Shown here piece after piece: positions 22,195-32,321 of a stretch of 64,000 nucleotides of DNA. Position 1 is the first letter of the stretch. Every line of letters begins with the position of its first letter. Under the pieces are notes generated by a model that saw only the letters and a program-made list of their open reading frames with translations, was not told where the DNA came from and searched no databases. The stretch covers positions 2,976,001 to 3,040,000 of the forward strand of contig JAHRBC010000007.1 of assembly GCA_022702545.1 (NCBI GenBank). The letters are read 5' to 3'. Source of the DNA: Phycomyces nitens (Eukaryota; Mucoromycota; Mucoromycetes; Mucorales; Phycomycetaceae). The position numbers and the translations under genes were made by a program.

Positions 22195-22234
22195 TTTATG
22201 ATCTCCGTGTTGTACCAAAAGGAAGATTTGTGGC

Positions 22235-22552
22235 ATGTTTTTTGAAAAAAGTGACATGTCTGGGCAGCATTATCTACCATATTTTGATATTCTAATCATA
22301 AAACCATGGGCAATTGACAACCCCTTGGGACATTCATTTGAAACTAATGATTGTATTCTTTCAAGGGCCAATTACTCAGATATTGCATTGTCCTATTGGT
22401 TACAATACCAAAGGCTCCAAAAAATAAAAAAAGGTCCACTCGAGGACCAACAACCTGTAATGCAATACCCCAAGAAAAAATATCGTCCAATGCGCATAAT
22501 TTGTATTCCTGAGCAATACAAAGCACACCAGAGAATCTATAGGCCTTCTTGA
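22235..22552 (+). CDS. Possible small protein, 105 aa, unrecognised
   Basis: An ATG-started frame whose product begins MFFEKSDMSGQHYLPYF and ends basic (KKKYRPMRI). No domain, signal peptide or homologue is recognised, and composition is not clearly coding. It may well be a chance frame in the shared promoter region. Listed only because it is the longest frame in this interval. Confidence 0.15.
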   Translation: MFFEKSDMSGQHYLPYFDILIIKPWAIDNPLGHSFETNDCILSRANYSDIALSYWLQYQRLQKIKKGPLEDQQPVMQYPKKKYRPMRIICIPEQYKAHQRIYRPS

Positions 22553-22852
22553 CAGCTAACCGTGCTTTTTTGTCTGGCTGAATATTCTGCGATTAAAACC
22601 GTCCAATACACTTTACTGGAATATTTGAGTCTTGATGGCTAATTGGTTTTTGCCACCAGTAAATCCACATTATAAATCAATGGTTGTTTTAATAATAATA
22701 CCAAGGCCATTATGTAATTCTTGTAAGAAATAAGAAGATTGTAAAATTAATATAATATAAAGAAGAGCTTGGGGGGGGGCTTAATGCTATTCCGTCGCCG
22801 ATTTTCAGGCAGTCTTTATTTCCAAAAATAAAATAAAAAAAAAGACATAATT

Positions 22853-22859
22853 CACGTGA
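22853..22859 (+). promoter_or_regulatory. E-box TCACGTGAC
   Basis: CACGTGA within TCACGTGAC, 269 bp before the UVRAG-like ATG. It resembles the GTCACGTGAC (CLEAR/TFEB-type or Cbf1-type) palindrome. Confidence 0.45.
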
Positions 22860-22974
22860 CTCTGTGGTTCTCCGAAAGACAAAGACAAAAATCACAAATG
22901 CCTCCTCTCATCAGAGTCGTAAAGCAGCTTGATCCGTTTTGTTTCTTACAAGACACAATTTTTTGTGCAACATG

Positions 22975-22981
22975 CACGTGA
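22975..22981 (+). promoter_or_regulatory. E-box GCACGTGAC
   Basis: Third CACGTGA, about 147 bp before the ATG. It also forms the stop (ACG TGA) of a 27-codon upstream ATG frame beginning at 22899 (MPPLIRVVKQLDPF), so if that region is transcribed it would be a uORF. Confidence 0.4.
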
Positions 22982-23127
22982 CTTGAGCACTATCAGCTAG
23001 CGCGAATCCCGCATTGTGCCCGTTATTTTTATATATACACATATATTTATAATTATTCTTCTTTTTTCATATTTATAACCAAACAATATAAATAAACTCT
23101 GGCAACCACAGGCTTGCTAATGCTGAA

Positions 23128-26100
23128 ATGACCTTTGAAAACAATTCCAACCTTGGCATTCGACAGGTGCGTTGCAGAGCAAGGAATCCTATAATGTTAC
23201 AAGAAGAGAGAGAGAGAAATAATAATAATAATAATCCTTCAAAGCATGAAACCAATTGGGTTAATTTACCCTTTATTTTTTTTAATGATATTGAGTCTTT
23301 TTATCTTCTCCCTTCTTCTTCTTTTTCTCTTGCCATGACAGCGTAGAATAAGACACATTCGGTCCATTGCAGGTCGGAATATTGTCTGGTACGAAGACAA
23401 TGAGCTCCTTGCCAATGTCATTAGCACAATCAGCAATCCTTCCAGTATCAACAGCAGTGCAGACACATCCCGGGCCTCTTCTCCTTCACCAATTTCATCC
23501 AGTGCTCTAAGACATGCATTTGACCAGCAGCAAAAGGGGCATGGACATCACAAACGAATTGGATCCTCACCTCTCGATCTGACGACAAATCAGCCAGAAC
23601 TTCCACTGGTGGCCTCTGCGTCTGCCACAATAACCTCTCTCCCTCAGCATCACCTGATGCGGCGCTCCGAAAGTACTTCTTCAATGAGGTCCTCAAACTC
23701 AACCACCGTAGAAGACTCATCCATTACAAAAAGTGCTTATAAATTCAAAAAAATGCAACTCCAACTCCAGCAAAAGCGAATAACGATTCCCCAAAAAGAG
23801 CCAGCCATAAAAGAAGACCAAGAAGACCAGGCTTCTATAAAGGATATTGACCAGGAAAAAGAGAATGAGCCAAAAGAGGAACCTAGAGAGGAGGACCTAG
23901 AGGACAAGCCTGTTTCTTTAGAGCATGAAGAGAGGGGATTGCTGGACACCTATGTGACCCTACATCTCTCGAGTGATGAGACCAGTTTCTATTGTACCGA
24001 GACCATCCCAAATACCATCAACCCGTCTTTTTGTGCTTTGGATGTTTCAGAGTGGGTCGACTGGCATGATGGGGTCCAGACTGTGGTTGTGGCCAGACTG
24101 TGGGCAAGGCACTCTGTGCCAGAATCAGCGTCTTTGGCAAATGGGTGTCTGGACCCTATTCGGGCTGGGCATAAGGACCGTTCAACTGATTCAGCCGAAG
24201 GATTCCAACTCTTGCTAGAGTGGAAGGTCGAATTGAATGGACTGGTGTATATTGGAAAGACGGCAAGTGACTGATCTAGTGTTGGCTACATGAGCCACTA
24301 TCTTATATATGTTTTTAGTTGCAAAATGTGTGTGTAGGATACCCAGAAAACACGCTGATATTTGAACTGGACGATGGATTTTATTCTGCACCAGATATTG
24401 TGGTAAGCAAGGCATTTGGCCTATTATTGAAAATGAAGAATTAAAGAAAAGAAAAAAAGAGTGAGAGAAAGGATAAATAATGATTGCTGATTAAAGAGAA
24501 ATACCACAAAAAGTCCAAGTTGAATAGTTCGAGTAAGAGGACAAGTGTGGTTGAATCGACGATTGAGCCAGACAATTCAAGTGTCAATACCGAGTCTTCT
24601 CAGACAAAAAAACGTTCTTATACCTACACCAATATTGTCCGGCTCTGTACCGTAAAGGAATGTTTATTTGATACCCAAAAGTCAACCGATGAAGTCAGAC
24701 AGGCAATTGGAGACATTCTTGAGACAGACAAGGAGAGATTTCGTCTGGTGAGCAATGGAGGATTTGGGTGGGGATCTTGGGAGACGAGTGCAAATCTAAC
24801 CTGTATTCCATGTGCTTTGGGATCCGATAGTTGCGTGAACGGAACCAGCGCCAAAAGAGAGTAGATGAGATCAATACCCGGCTTGGTCAACAACAGCAGC
24901 TCAACGAACAGCGTAAGTAGAAGATCAGGTCCATTAGACATTGAGCTTAAGCGTACAAAAGAGCAACAGAGGATAGATGCGCTTCAAAAGAAGATTGACG
25001 AGCGCAAAGCACGGCTAGCTGAATCAGAAGAGCGGTTCAAGGCAGGCACTGGCTACCTAGAGGACAGTGAGGCAGTCTTGGAAAGCAATACTAAAATGCA
25101 CCGCCTATCCTTTAACCAACTGGACCGCCGTAAAAAGGAGCTGATTGCTGATTTGTTTTCGATTTATCCGATTGAACAGGTAAGCAAGCGATTGGTTTTT
25201 TTTTGTTGCTTTATTATTGGTTTTTGGGGTGGTGGTGCGTTTGCAATGTATATTTTAGTTGATTATGTACATAAAAAAAAAGAAATCCTACGATGACTTG
25301 CAACAGTTTTGTATACGAGGTGTTCATTTGCCAAATTCGGTTTATACTGGCTGTAAAGAAGAATCGATTGCAACAGCACTTGGCTTTACGGCCCACCTGG
25401 TGTCAATGCTGGCATTCTACCTGTCCATCCCTCTAAGATACCCCATTACACCCATGGGTTCCAGAGCCACCATCAAGGACCTCGTTTCGCTTATTGGTGG
25501 GCCAAAAGAGTAAGTGTTAAACGATTGTTATCCATTGTTGACCAGAGAATAAAATCATCTAGTTTTCCATTGTACTCAAAAGGAGTCGACAGCTGGAGAT
25601 TTGAGTTTGGCGTGTTTCTGTTGAACAAGAACATTGAGCAAGTGAGTAGTGTGGTTGTGTGAGCTCTGGATACTTATCTAGACTGTGATAGCTGATGAAT
25701 GCATATGGTCTAATTGTCATTGACCTCCGTTTCACACTGCCCAACATACACTACTTTATCCAAGCCATCCTAACCACCTCTGTCACGTCTGGACCAACGT
25801 CCATCTCGGTACTTTCGATATCTTCCTATGCCAATAATTCAGCGCGCTATCTTCCTAATGAGAGGCCAAGATTACATAGCCTTGAAAATGGTTTTTCAGA
25901 ATCAGATAATGCTGGCTATGTGTCTAAAAGCAGTGGCAGCAGTAGTTCGACAGAAAGTGGAACGCATAACCGTCTTACCCTTCAACCCACGATCCATATT
26001 CCATCTCCTACTAAGCCTGTGCAGCCCAAGAATGGTTCTCCGAGTGTATATGCGTCTGCTGCATTTCTCAACACCCCCCAGGCCATGGCTGCACCTGCTA

Positions 26101-26204
26101 TTCTCGATACTGTAACGACCTCGAGCCGCAAACCACATCAATTGGCATCAACAAGCATTGCACTTGAGAAAGTCAATCGATCCAAGAGTCCTCCTGTCAA
26201 ATAA
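23128..26204 (+). CDS. UVRAG/Vps38-like PI3K-complex II subunit
   Basis: Nine exons fit by phase: 23128-23166, 23342-24262, 24319-24402, 24499-24747, 24831-24912, 24962-25179, 25259-25509, 25563-25641, 25692-26204 (about 811 aa). Diagnostic blocks in order: RRIRHIRSIAGRNI, a long acidic linker, a C2-like region (LLDTYVTLHL, LLLEWKVELNGLVYIGK, FELDDGFYSAPDI), a coiled coil (about exons 4-6), then the C-terminal domain with SIYPIEQ, IRGVHLPNSV, ALGFTAHLVSM, LRYPITPMGSRATIKD and FGVFLLNKNIEQL. These match the order in human UVRAG. Family role: subunit of Vps34 complex II with Beclin/Vps30 and Vps15, making PI3P for endosome maturation and autophagy. Intron 2 uses a GC donor (ACG then GCAAGT). 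Exon 4's 5' end is the least certain. Exons 5/6 join best with a 49 nt intron ending AAAAG, restoring a Gln-rich coiled coil. The Ser-rich tail after LPNIHYF is unique. Confidence 0.88.
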
Positions 26205-26755
26205 CCCCACCCAAACGTCACAACTAGTCTCACCCTCCAACATTTTGCACTTGGAATACCTAAACAAAAGGGTCTCAAGAGTACCACCAAGCAGCCCACA
26301 AACAGACCAGATCTTTAAGGACCATTGGCTTTAATGCGTGCAATTGACCAAACATAAACAATGGGAATTTTTATTCTTTATTTTATTTATATGAATATTA
26401 ACAGTAAATATGTCCCCCTCCTCCTCTTTCTTCTTCTTCTTCTTGCTCTTGCTCTTGCTCCTCGATAATATTGGTTCCTCATGGGTTATTCAGAGTATCC
26501 TAAAGACAATGCCCGGTTTGGCATTGGTAAAGCACTGTCTTTTAAAAAAAAAATTGGGTGCTAGTCCTCTTTTGTGTTCCTTGTATCAGCCACGAATCTC
26601 CATTACTAAATTAATGAGAAAAATGGCTTGATTTTGAATCTCAGTTTTTATTTTTTTCAAAAAAAAAAAGTATAAAGACCACCTTCAATTTCCAAAAAAA
26701 GAATACCTGTTTTTCAAACCCTTTCTCTCCTCTTTATCAATACACAAACCAAACC
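26205..26755. other. Intergenic, no gene seen
   Basis: Tail-to-head spacer between the UVRAG-like and Nudix genes. It has a TTCTTC/CTTGCT pyrimidine run at about 26420-26462 and A/T homopolymers near 26540 and 26660. Short frames here are low-complexity. Confidence 0.55.
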
Positions 26756-27636
26756 ATGCAGAGCGCACCAGAAGATACCCCAGGAGTCAACAACCCTCGC
26801 ATTAAATACAAAAAGAATGCTCGTCATGGGCACGGTAAAGATGTGGTGGACGATAATGAGATTCGTCAAGTGGCAGGATGCTTGCCAATTGACCCAGTCG
26901 ACCGACGCATTCTCTTGATATCCTCGAGAAAGACAGATAATGCATGGGTTATTGTAAGTGGCTTTAGATACTCCCAAAAAAACAAGGGTCGTTTGTGAAG
27001 CTAATTCATGGTTGGGTTTGTAGCCCAAGGGTGGTTGGGAAGAGGATGAAACCCAGGAGCATGCAGCAATGAGAGAGACATGGGAGGAAGCAGGTATCAA
27101 GGGAGTCATTGTGCGCCATCTGGGCGTATTTGCAGAAATGAAGAAGAAAAAGGCAAAGGCACACCACTGGATATACGAGATGCATATCCAGAAAGTCAAC
27201 AAGAAGTTTCCCGAGAAAAAGAAGCGCGAACGACGCTGGGTGAGTTTTGGTGGTCTGGTATAGTGAGATGTGGGGTGGGATGGGGTGGTGTGGTGTGGTG
27301 TGGTGTGGTGTTGCACAGGACTATGTGAATGGCCATTTGTGATGCCAATGATGGGGAGTTGGCTTGTAAAACATATATTGATTAATATTCTGTGTGATGT
27401 TTGTATAAATCCAGTTTAGCTATGATGAGGCCTTGGTAGCAACAGAAGCACATCCATATATGCAGGCTGCTATTCGTATGTCTAGTCTTTCGCCAGATTA
27501 TGTGGCGCAACAGCCAGCAAAAGACCAGTCACACCCAGAGGCATTGCAACAGCTGCAGCAGCAGCAACTCTTGGAACAACAGCAACGACAACTCTTGGAA
27601 CAACAACGATTATTAGAGCAACAACGGCAAATGTTG

Positions 27637-27671
<35 letters not shown>

Positions 27672-27732
27672 AGGACAGGAAAAGCAGAGTTCGTTTTCAC
27701 AGCTAAAAAATATATTTGGTTCCAAAGACTGA
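26756..27732 (+). CDS. Nudix hydrolase, diphosphoinositol polyphosphate phosphohydrolase type
   Basis: Three exons: 26756-26953, 27024-27239, 27415-27732 (243 aa). The Nudix box is complete in exon 2: GGWEEDETQEHAAM then RETWEEAGI, which fits Gx5Ex7REUxEExGU apart from Thr at one hydrophobic position. The preceding AGCLPIDP..ILLISSRK and the following HLGVFAEMKKKK..HHWIYEM match the DIPP/Aps1/Ddp1 branch, which cleaves diphosphoinositol polyphosphates and diadenosine polyphosphates. The catalytic fold ends near residue 160. The C-terminal ~75 residues are dominated by Gln (LLEQQQ repeats and a run of about 13 Gln from CAG/CAA) and end SQLKNIFGSKD; such a poly-Q tail is not part of the usual ~180 aa family protein. 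It is likely cytosolic or nuclear. Exact substrate is not determined by the sequence. Confidence 0.88.
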
Positions 27733-28196
27733 ATTCAAGGCACTAGAGTCTTGTGTGATTTAAGCACAATTACCATATATTCCTCTTATTATTATTATTA
27801 AAAAAAGAAGACTCTTGAAAAATGAAATGAAATGAAAAAAAAGCATATTTTACACATTGTAAATAGCCATATTTAGGGCATATGTTGATGAATAAGAAAT
27901 ATTGTACATCTTTAATACAATATACACAGAATCCTTGTGTCCACAAGACTATTTCTACACTTTATTTGCTTTATAAAAAAAATGTTAATAATTGCCTCTT
28001 TATTTTTAGATTGCTGACATGCATTTTTACAAACAAATGGCAGAATGTCTACAGTCATTTCAGAAAGTATAAGTCGCTGATTTTGAGTTTGATGTCGTAC
28101 CAAAAAAAATCGCCTGTCCAACAACAACAGCAAAACATCACATATCCAAAAATAAACTTGGCGCTTAGTAATAATTACAGTAAATCATTGCCAAGA
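27733..28196. other. Intergenic, no gene seen
   Basis: AT-rich 3' flank of the Nudix gene. A 106-codon frame at 27882-28202 (+) shows no domain and is not supported. The next recognisable sequence is the resolvase-like relic on the minus strand. Confidence 0.5.
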
Positions 28197-29335
28197 TTAT
28201 AATATATATATATTTTGGTAAACGATTGAATATAGCAAATATACAGCAAAGGAATAATACCGAGGAATCACCCCCAAACGTTTGATACGGCCAGTACGAC
28301 AGTCAAACCGGTTGATTATTTCTTCATTCGTTAGCAGGTCATGTCGCGAAAATATGTCAAAAGTCAATCTGCGATCAGCCACAATCTCCACAATTTGTGT
28401 ACATATTCTCTATTTTTTTTAGTATAAAAAGTTAATTTTATCCATGGATAGCCTCATTATACGTCTAGTTTACCTGATAAATACACAAATGTCATTTGGC
28501 TTTGTGCTTAACCCGGCAAAGTCAATGACAGCCAAACGGATAGCCTTGAATTTTGTTTTAAGCAATTGCACAAAATCTAAAAAGAAATAAAGAGTATCTA
28601 TGTATTGAATAGAAATATCATTCACGTAACTTGCCATATCCCAATCACAATTGTCGATCAATGCCAAGTGATGTTGATAATGTTTTTTGTTGTCACAATA
28701 TTCCAGTGTTTCATTAGCATCGCAATATGATGATAGGTAAATTTTCGTGCATAGGCTTCTCATGCGCAGATGATTTGCCATCTTGCTCAGAAGCTTGCAT
28801 TTAGTACTGATGCGTTCTTTGCCTTTGGACTTTCGAGCATATCCAATTGTTGTCATTGGATGACGACGGCAGTGTTGCTCGTATTTGGCCATGTCCTCGA
28901 CAACATTGACTCCCAAATGTTTGTCGAACAACACCCATAGCCATCAGCCTTTTAATTTTTTGCCATTGGACTTCATTGCTGTCCGCTCATCCCACGCATT
29001 ACAGCTGTTAAGCCAACCCTCAATTTGCTCCGTCGAGTTCGTTACTGGTCAGAAGCGTTTTTCCAATATCAATCTTTGTCGAATTAACGTCAGGAAGATA
29101 CGTTTGAACAAGATAACATTCAAGGGTCGGTTAACATGCATAACCTGCTTAAGATACTTAAGATGCTCCAGGGCTTCCTGTTTAGACACAGTGGCTGTAC
29201 AAGACGTTACAAATTACAAAACCTACACGAAAAAAAGCTGCTTTTACCTTTATATTGATTTGCAAATATTTCGTTGGACGATAATAAAGGGGTTAGGCTT
29301 TCATTGGAAACAACCTTTGATGCTGTAAGGGATAC
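28197..29335 (-). pseudogene. IS607-type serine-resolvase-like gene, broken
   Basis: Read on the minus strand: exon-like blocks KVVSNESLTPLLSSNEIFAN, then ATVSKQEALEHLKYLKQ (joined over a GT-AG intron at about 29204-29251), EQIEGWLNSCNAWDERTAMK, then at 28830 MTTIGYARKSKGKE, RSLCTKIYLSS, and AIRLAVIDFAGLST followed by a probable short intron and a C-terminal FDCRTGRIKR. GYARxS with a catalytic Ser near the start and an [IV]xVxDxxxLS block are the layout of the serine-recombinase catalytic domain, as in IS607 TnpA. Two in-frame TGA codons (about 29050 and 28956) and a likely frameshift near the first break the frame, so I call it a pseudogene. I see no adjacent TnpB/Fanzor gene. Family assignment is by motif memory, not alignment. 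Confidence 0.6.
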
Positions 29336-29559
29336 CGTCAAACCGACACAACCTAAACCAAATCAAGGACTATATGAAGTAGCAATAGTGTAAGGCGCAA
29401 TTCAACACCTAATAAAAGTTTTATTTACTTTTTGATACACGCAAAGCAAAGCAAGAAAGAGATTGTGATGCATGGAGAGTAAAGTGATTGACAACCAAAG
29501 TCTTACAATTGATTAATGCGTAATTGTGTGACTCGCTTTCTGGTGTGTCGATTTACTGA

Positions 29560-30830
29560 TATCGGACCGGTGGGTACACCATTGGAAGAGGACGTACCGT
29601 GAGGCGTAGACAATGTCATAGATGATATCCGTCACTTGCCTCGACGGAAAGCACCAGGTATTGACCATGTTAAGGCAGAAATGCTCAAGCCTCTCGTAAT
29701 AACTCTAGGTCCTCTACTCCACTCGTTTTTCCAGCTGTGTTGGAGATGGTCGTGGACGCCTGTTGCCTGGAGAACAGCACATGTGGTACCTATCTACAAG
29801 CGCTTATGATTCGAACAAGACGTTTTCGCTCTCGTACACGATGTTTGGTAAAGCTCCTATTTAATATATCTTACCGGACTCATGAAAAGTGTCTTATTGT
29901 CCAGCGTTGAGTAATACTATCTGGTTCCTAGCACTTCAAAAAAGCAAATAAATAAAATCAATAGAATATATGTTAATTCCTACTAGATAATAGTAAAGTA
30001 TAAATATGAAGTAGTAGTAATATATTTATATGGTATCATAATTATTTTATTAGACTTTTATATAACACATGTAAACCATGCCAGTTGAAAAAGTCATGTC
30101 CGGAAAAACGTCGTGTACGAGAGGATAAATGTCGTGTACAAATAATCGCTGATCTACAAGAACAAAGGAGTGCACGTAGATCCCTGCAGTTATAGGCCTA
30201 TTAGCTTGACATCGGTGTTCAGGAAGCTTTTAGAGCGATTCCAGGCTGTAGAACTCCTTACGACCATGCCAGAGTTAGACATGGCACAAGGAGGATTCCT
30301 GCGCTAGTCGAGGTACCCTAGACCAGGCCTTCTGTCTCCACAAACTGATGAGAGCGTACTCTTTCTCCGACCCAGACCCAGAGCAAGAGCAAGTGCTCAC
30401 ACCCCCAGTTGTTGTCTTCCTGGACATCAAAGCTGTATATGACAGTGTCGACAGACAGGTTATATGGGACTCGTTAAGACCCTTTGTGTCTAAACCCTTG
30501 CTATTGCTACTTCAAAACTTGTTTAACGATATTATTGTTTGCGTAGTGCTGAAAAACGTAGCCTCCCGTGGTATAACACCGAAACATGGAGTCCTACAGG
30601 GTAGTATCCTTTCCCTTTTTCTTTACTCGATTTTTATCGATACCTTACCATGGTTACTTTGGGGTGTCTCCATCCAATTATACCATGTCCGCATTTCCTC
30701 TTCCTCGACTACAGAGAGAGCCTGTCCACCGTCAACCCCTCCCGTCTGTGCCCTCCCAAAACTGTGGTTAGTACGGTCAAGTTTTCTTGGATCTGTTGTG
30801 CGATCAGATCCATAAATGGATTGTCCGAGT
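29560..30830 (+). mobile_element. Non-LTR (LINE) reverse-transcriptase fragment, decayed
   Basis: RT blocks in order: LPRRKAPGIDHVKAEML (about 29637-29687), TAHVVPIYK (29778-29800), then after an insertion NKGVHVDPCSYRPISLTS (30161-30214), VVFLDIKAVYDSVDRQVIW (about 30411-30467) and GVLQGSILSLFLYSIFID (about 30592-30645). These correspond to RT motifs 1, 2, 2a, 3/A and B of LINE elements. The YADD catalytic box is not visible, the frame has stops and shifts, and neither an endonuclease domain nor a 3' tail is seen. It is a 5'- and 3'-truncated relic. Confidence 0.85.
29801..30151. mobile_element. 351 bp non-autonomous inverted-repeat element (MULE-like)
   Basis: It is inserted exactly within the LINE RT frame. 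The 9 bp ATCTACAAG is present on both sides (29792-29800 and 30152-30160); deleting one copy plus the element restores VVPIYKNKGVHVDPCSYRP. Inner termini form an imperfect inverted repeat of about 45 bp containing CTCTCGTACACGA(T/C)GTTT. It has no coding capacity. A 9 bp target duplication with terminal inverted repeats fits Mutator-like elements; other superfamilies making 8-9 bp duplications (hAT) are not excluded. Confidence 0.8.
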
Positions 30831-31382
30831 TTCTAAATGGGATACTTCTTTAGAATTATTCTTGCTGAAATTCATTCCCAATATTAGTGCTGTCAGAACC
30901 TAATTACTTATTCTCGATTCTTGACGCCTCATTATTTTTTGTTCTCTATATATCATTATTTCGCATGTATTCTTACCAACTGTATATATCTATTACTATC
31001 TTAAAAGCCGTTTTCACCCCACAGGAGGTTTTTTTCTATACTCTCTTTCCCTTTTCACTCACTACCCTCTCTGTCAAGCTGTGTCAAACTCAATTACTTT
31101 TTTCTTTTCGTTCTTATGCCTTATTTCTTTTCTCCCAGTATCCAAGGCTTTTTTTTGGTACGATATCAAACTCAAAATCATCGATTTATACCTTCTGAAA
31201 TGGCTGAATTGTTTTGGCTGCCAAGCAACATACCCATGTGATAAAATATCATCCGAAAATGGAAGGTGTTTTTATTTTTAATGCCCGGTCTTATTTTTTT
31301 ATTTTTTATTTTTTTTTAGTGCTAGTTATGGGTGTCATGACTGGCACAGCATAATGTAACTGAAATATAAGTTTGAGAATAC
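30831..31382. other. Intergenic, pyrimidine-rich, no gene seen
   Basis: T- and C-rich on the + strand with several homopolymer T runs (31294-31318). It may include the end of the LINE relic. Overlapping short frames of 60-100 codons are low-complexity. Confidence 0.5.
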
Positions 31383-32112
31383 ATGCAAATTGGATCCTAC
31401 AAACGATCGGCAGCACTGCTCCTCAGAAAACACAAGCCTCTTGGACGACACTTTCATCAGCGTGTACCCAATTACGATGGCTGGTGGACAGAGATTATGA
31501 ATCAGCCTGGGGTAATTCAATGGGATTTCATTAATGACGTTACAGTTTCTAAAATCCATCAAAGGCTCAGGAACAGATTAAAGCCATCGTAAATACTCCA
31601 GTGCCAATGATACCTCTACCCATTCCGACAAAACAACCAGAATTGCCTGAATTGCCAGACTTAGCAGACTTGCCAGGAACGGTAGTATTGAAAGGACAAC
31701 GGATTGAATTGCCAAAGAAGCCCGAATCTCCAGACAACTGCTGTATGAGGTACAGTATCAACAAATGCATTGTTGTGCTTGTGGAATCCATACATGTATT
31801 CTGAATTGATTTTGTTTGTTTGTGTGTGTGTGTGTAATTTAGCGGTTGCGCCCATTGGTAAGCCAATTTTGAGCTGTTTTGATACAAATATTGATTGTAA
31901 ATAATAGTGTGTGGGACATGTATCAAGAAGACATTGAGGACTATCAGGCAAAGAGATCAGCAATTAGACAGAAATTTGAAGAAGCAGGGGAACCTGTTCC
32001 CACTGTATTGGGCCGATCGAATAAATCAGCTGCAAAAGAGGTAGAAGAGGCCATGGACCCAACCATGCGCGCATTTCTAGAGATGGAACGCAAGATGAAT
32101 AAAAAAGTATAA
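31383..32112 (+). CDS. Oxidoreductase-like domain protein (OXLD1-like)
   Basis: Four exons by phase: 31383-31511, 31565-31749, 31843-31857, 31908-32112 (177 aa). The conserved Cys motif of this small family is assembled over three exons: PESPDNCCM / SGCAHC / VWDMYQEDIEDY, equivalent to the CCxSGCxxCVWDxY motif of the oxidoreductase-like N-terminal domain. Exon 3 is only 15 nt and lies inside the motif. The N-terminus (MQIGSYKRSAALLLRKHKPL) is basic without acidic residues, compatible with a mitochondrial presequence. After the motif come a charged helix and an acidic-basic tail ending KMNKKV. Molecular function of the family is unknown; some members are mitochondrial. Exon 1 is joined by phase and a 53 nt GT-AG intron only, so the start is less certain than the rest. 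It is convergent with the cytochrome P450 reductase gene. Confidence 0.82.
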
Positions 32113-32321
32113 TGGATAAATATTTTTTCTTTATTATAATAGAGTAGGATTTGCTTCTAAAATATTGAACGTATTCGACAGTACGGATGTATATGTGGAT
32201 GTGTAAATAAGATGGACATTTTTATATATAGAAAAAGAGTGAGGATGTGGATGATAAAATGTATACAACCTCCTTGGATCTCTCTGTGCTCTCTTTTTAA
32301 CATGGGTGGATGTTGAGCTTC

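Larger units (their letters stand above)
21268..23127. other. Intergenic between DHH1 and the UVRAG-like gene
   Basis: Shared upstream region of two divergent genes. It contains homopolymer T runs, three TGACGT sites and three CACGTGA sites (separate entries). Bases 21796-21840 and 21912-21956 resemble each other (both with GGGCT or GGCTGGACTATT followed by ATGACGTG), apparently a decayed direct duplication. A possible small frame is given separately. Confidence 0.6.

Noticed and set aside
24913..24928. A 16-nt GTAAGT...AG mini-intron in the UVRAG-like gene that would restore the frame
   Set aside because: A 49-nt intron with the same donor (24913-24961, ending AAAAG) also restores the frame, has a normal length and gives a smoother coiled coil, so the 16-nt intron is unnecessary.
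27482..27725. Cys-rich and Ala/Val-rich minus-strand frames opposite the Nudix gene's last exon
   Set aside because: They are mirror translations of the CAG/CAA glutamine tract.
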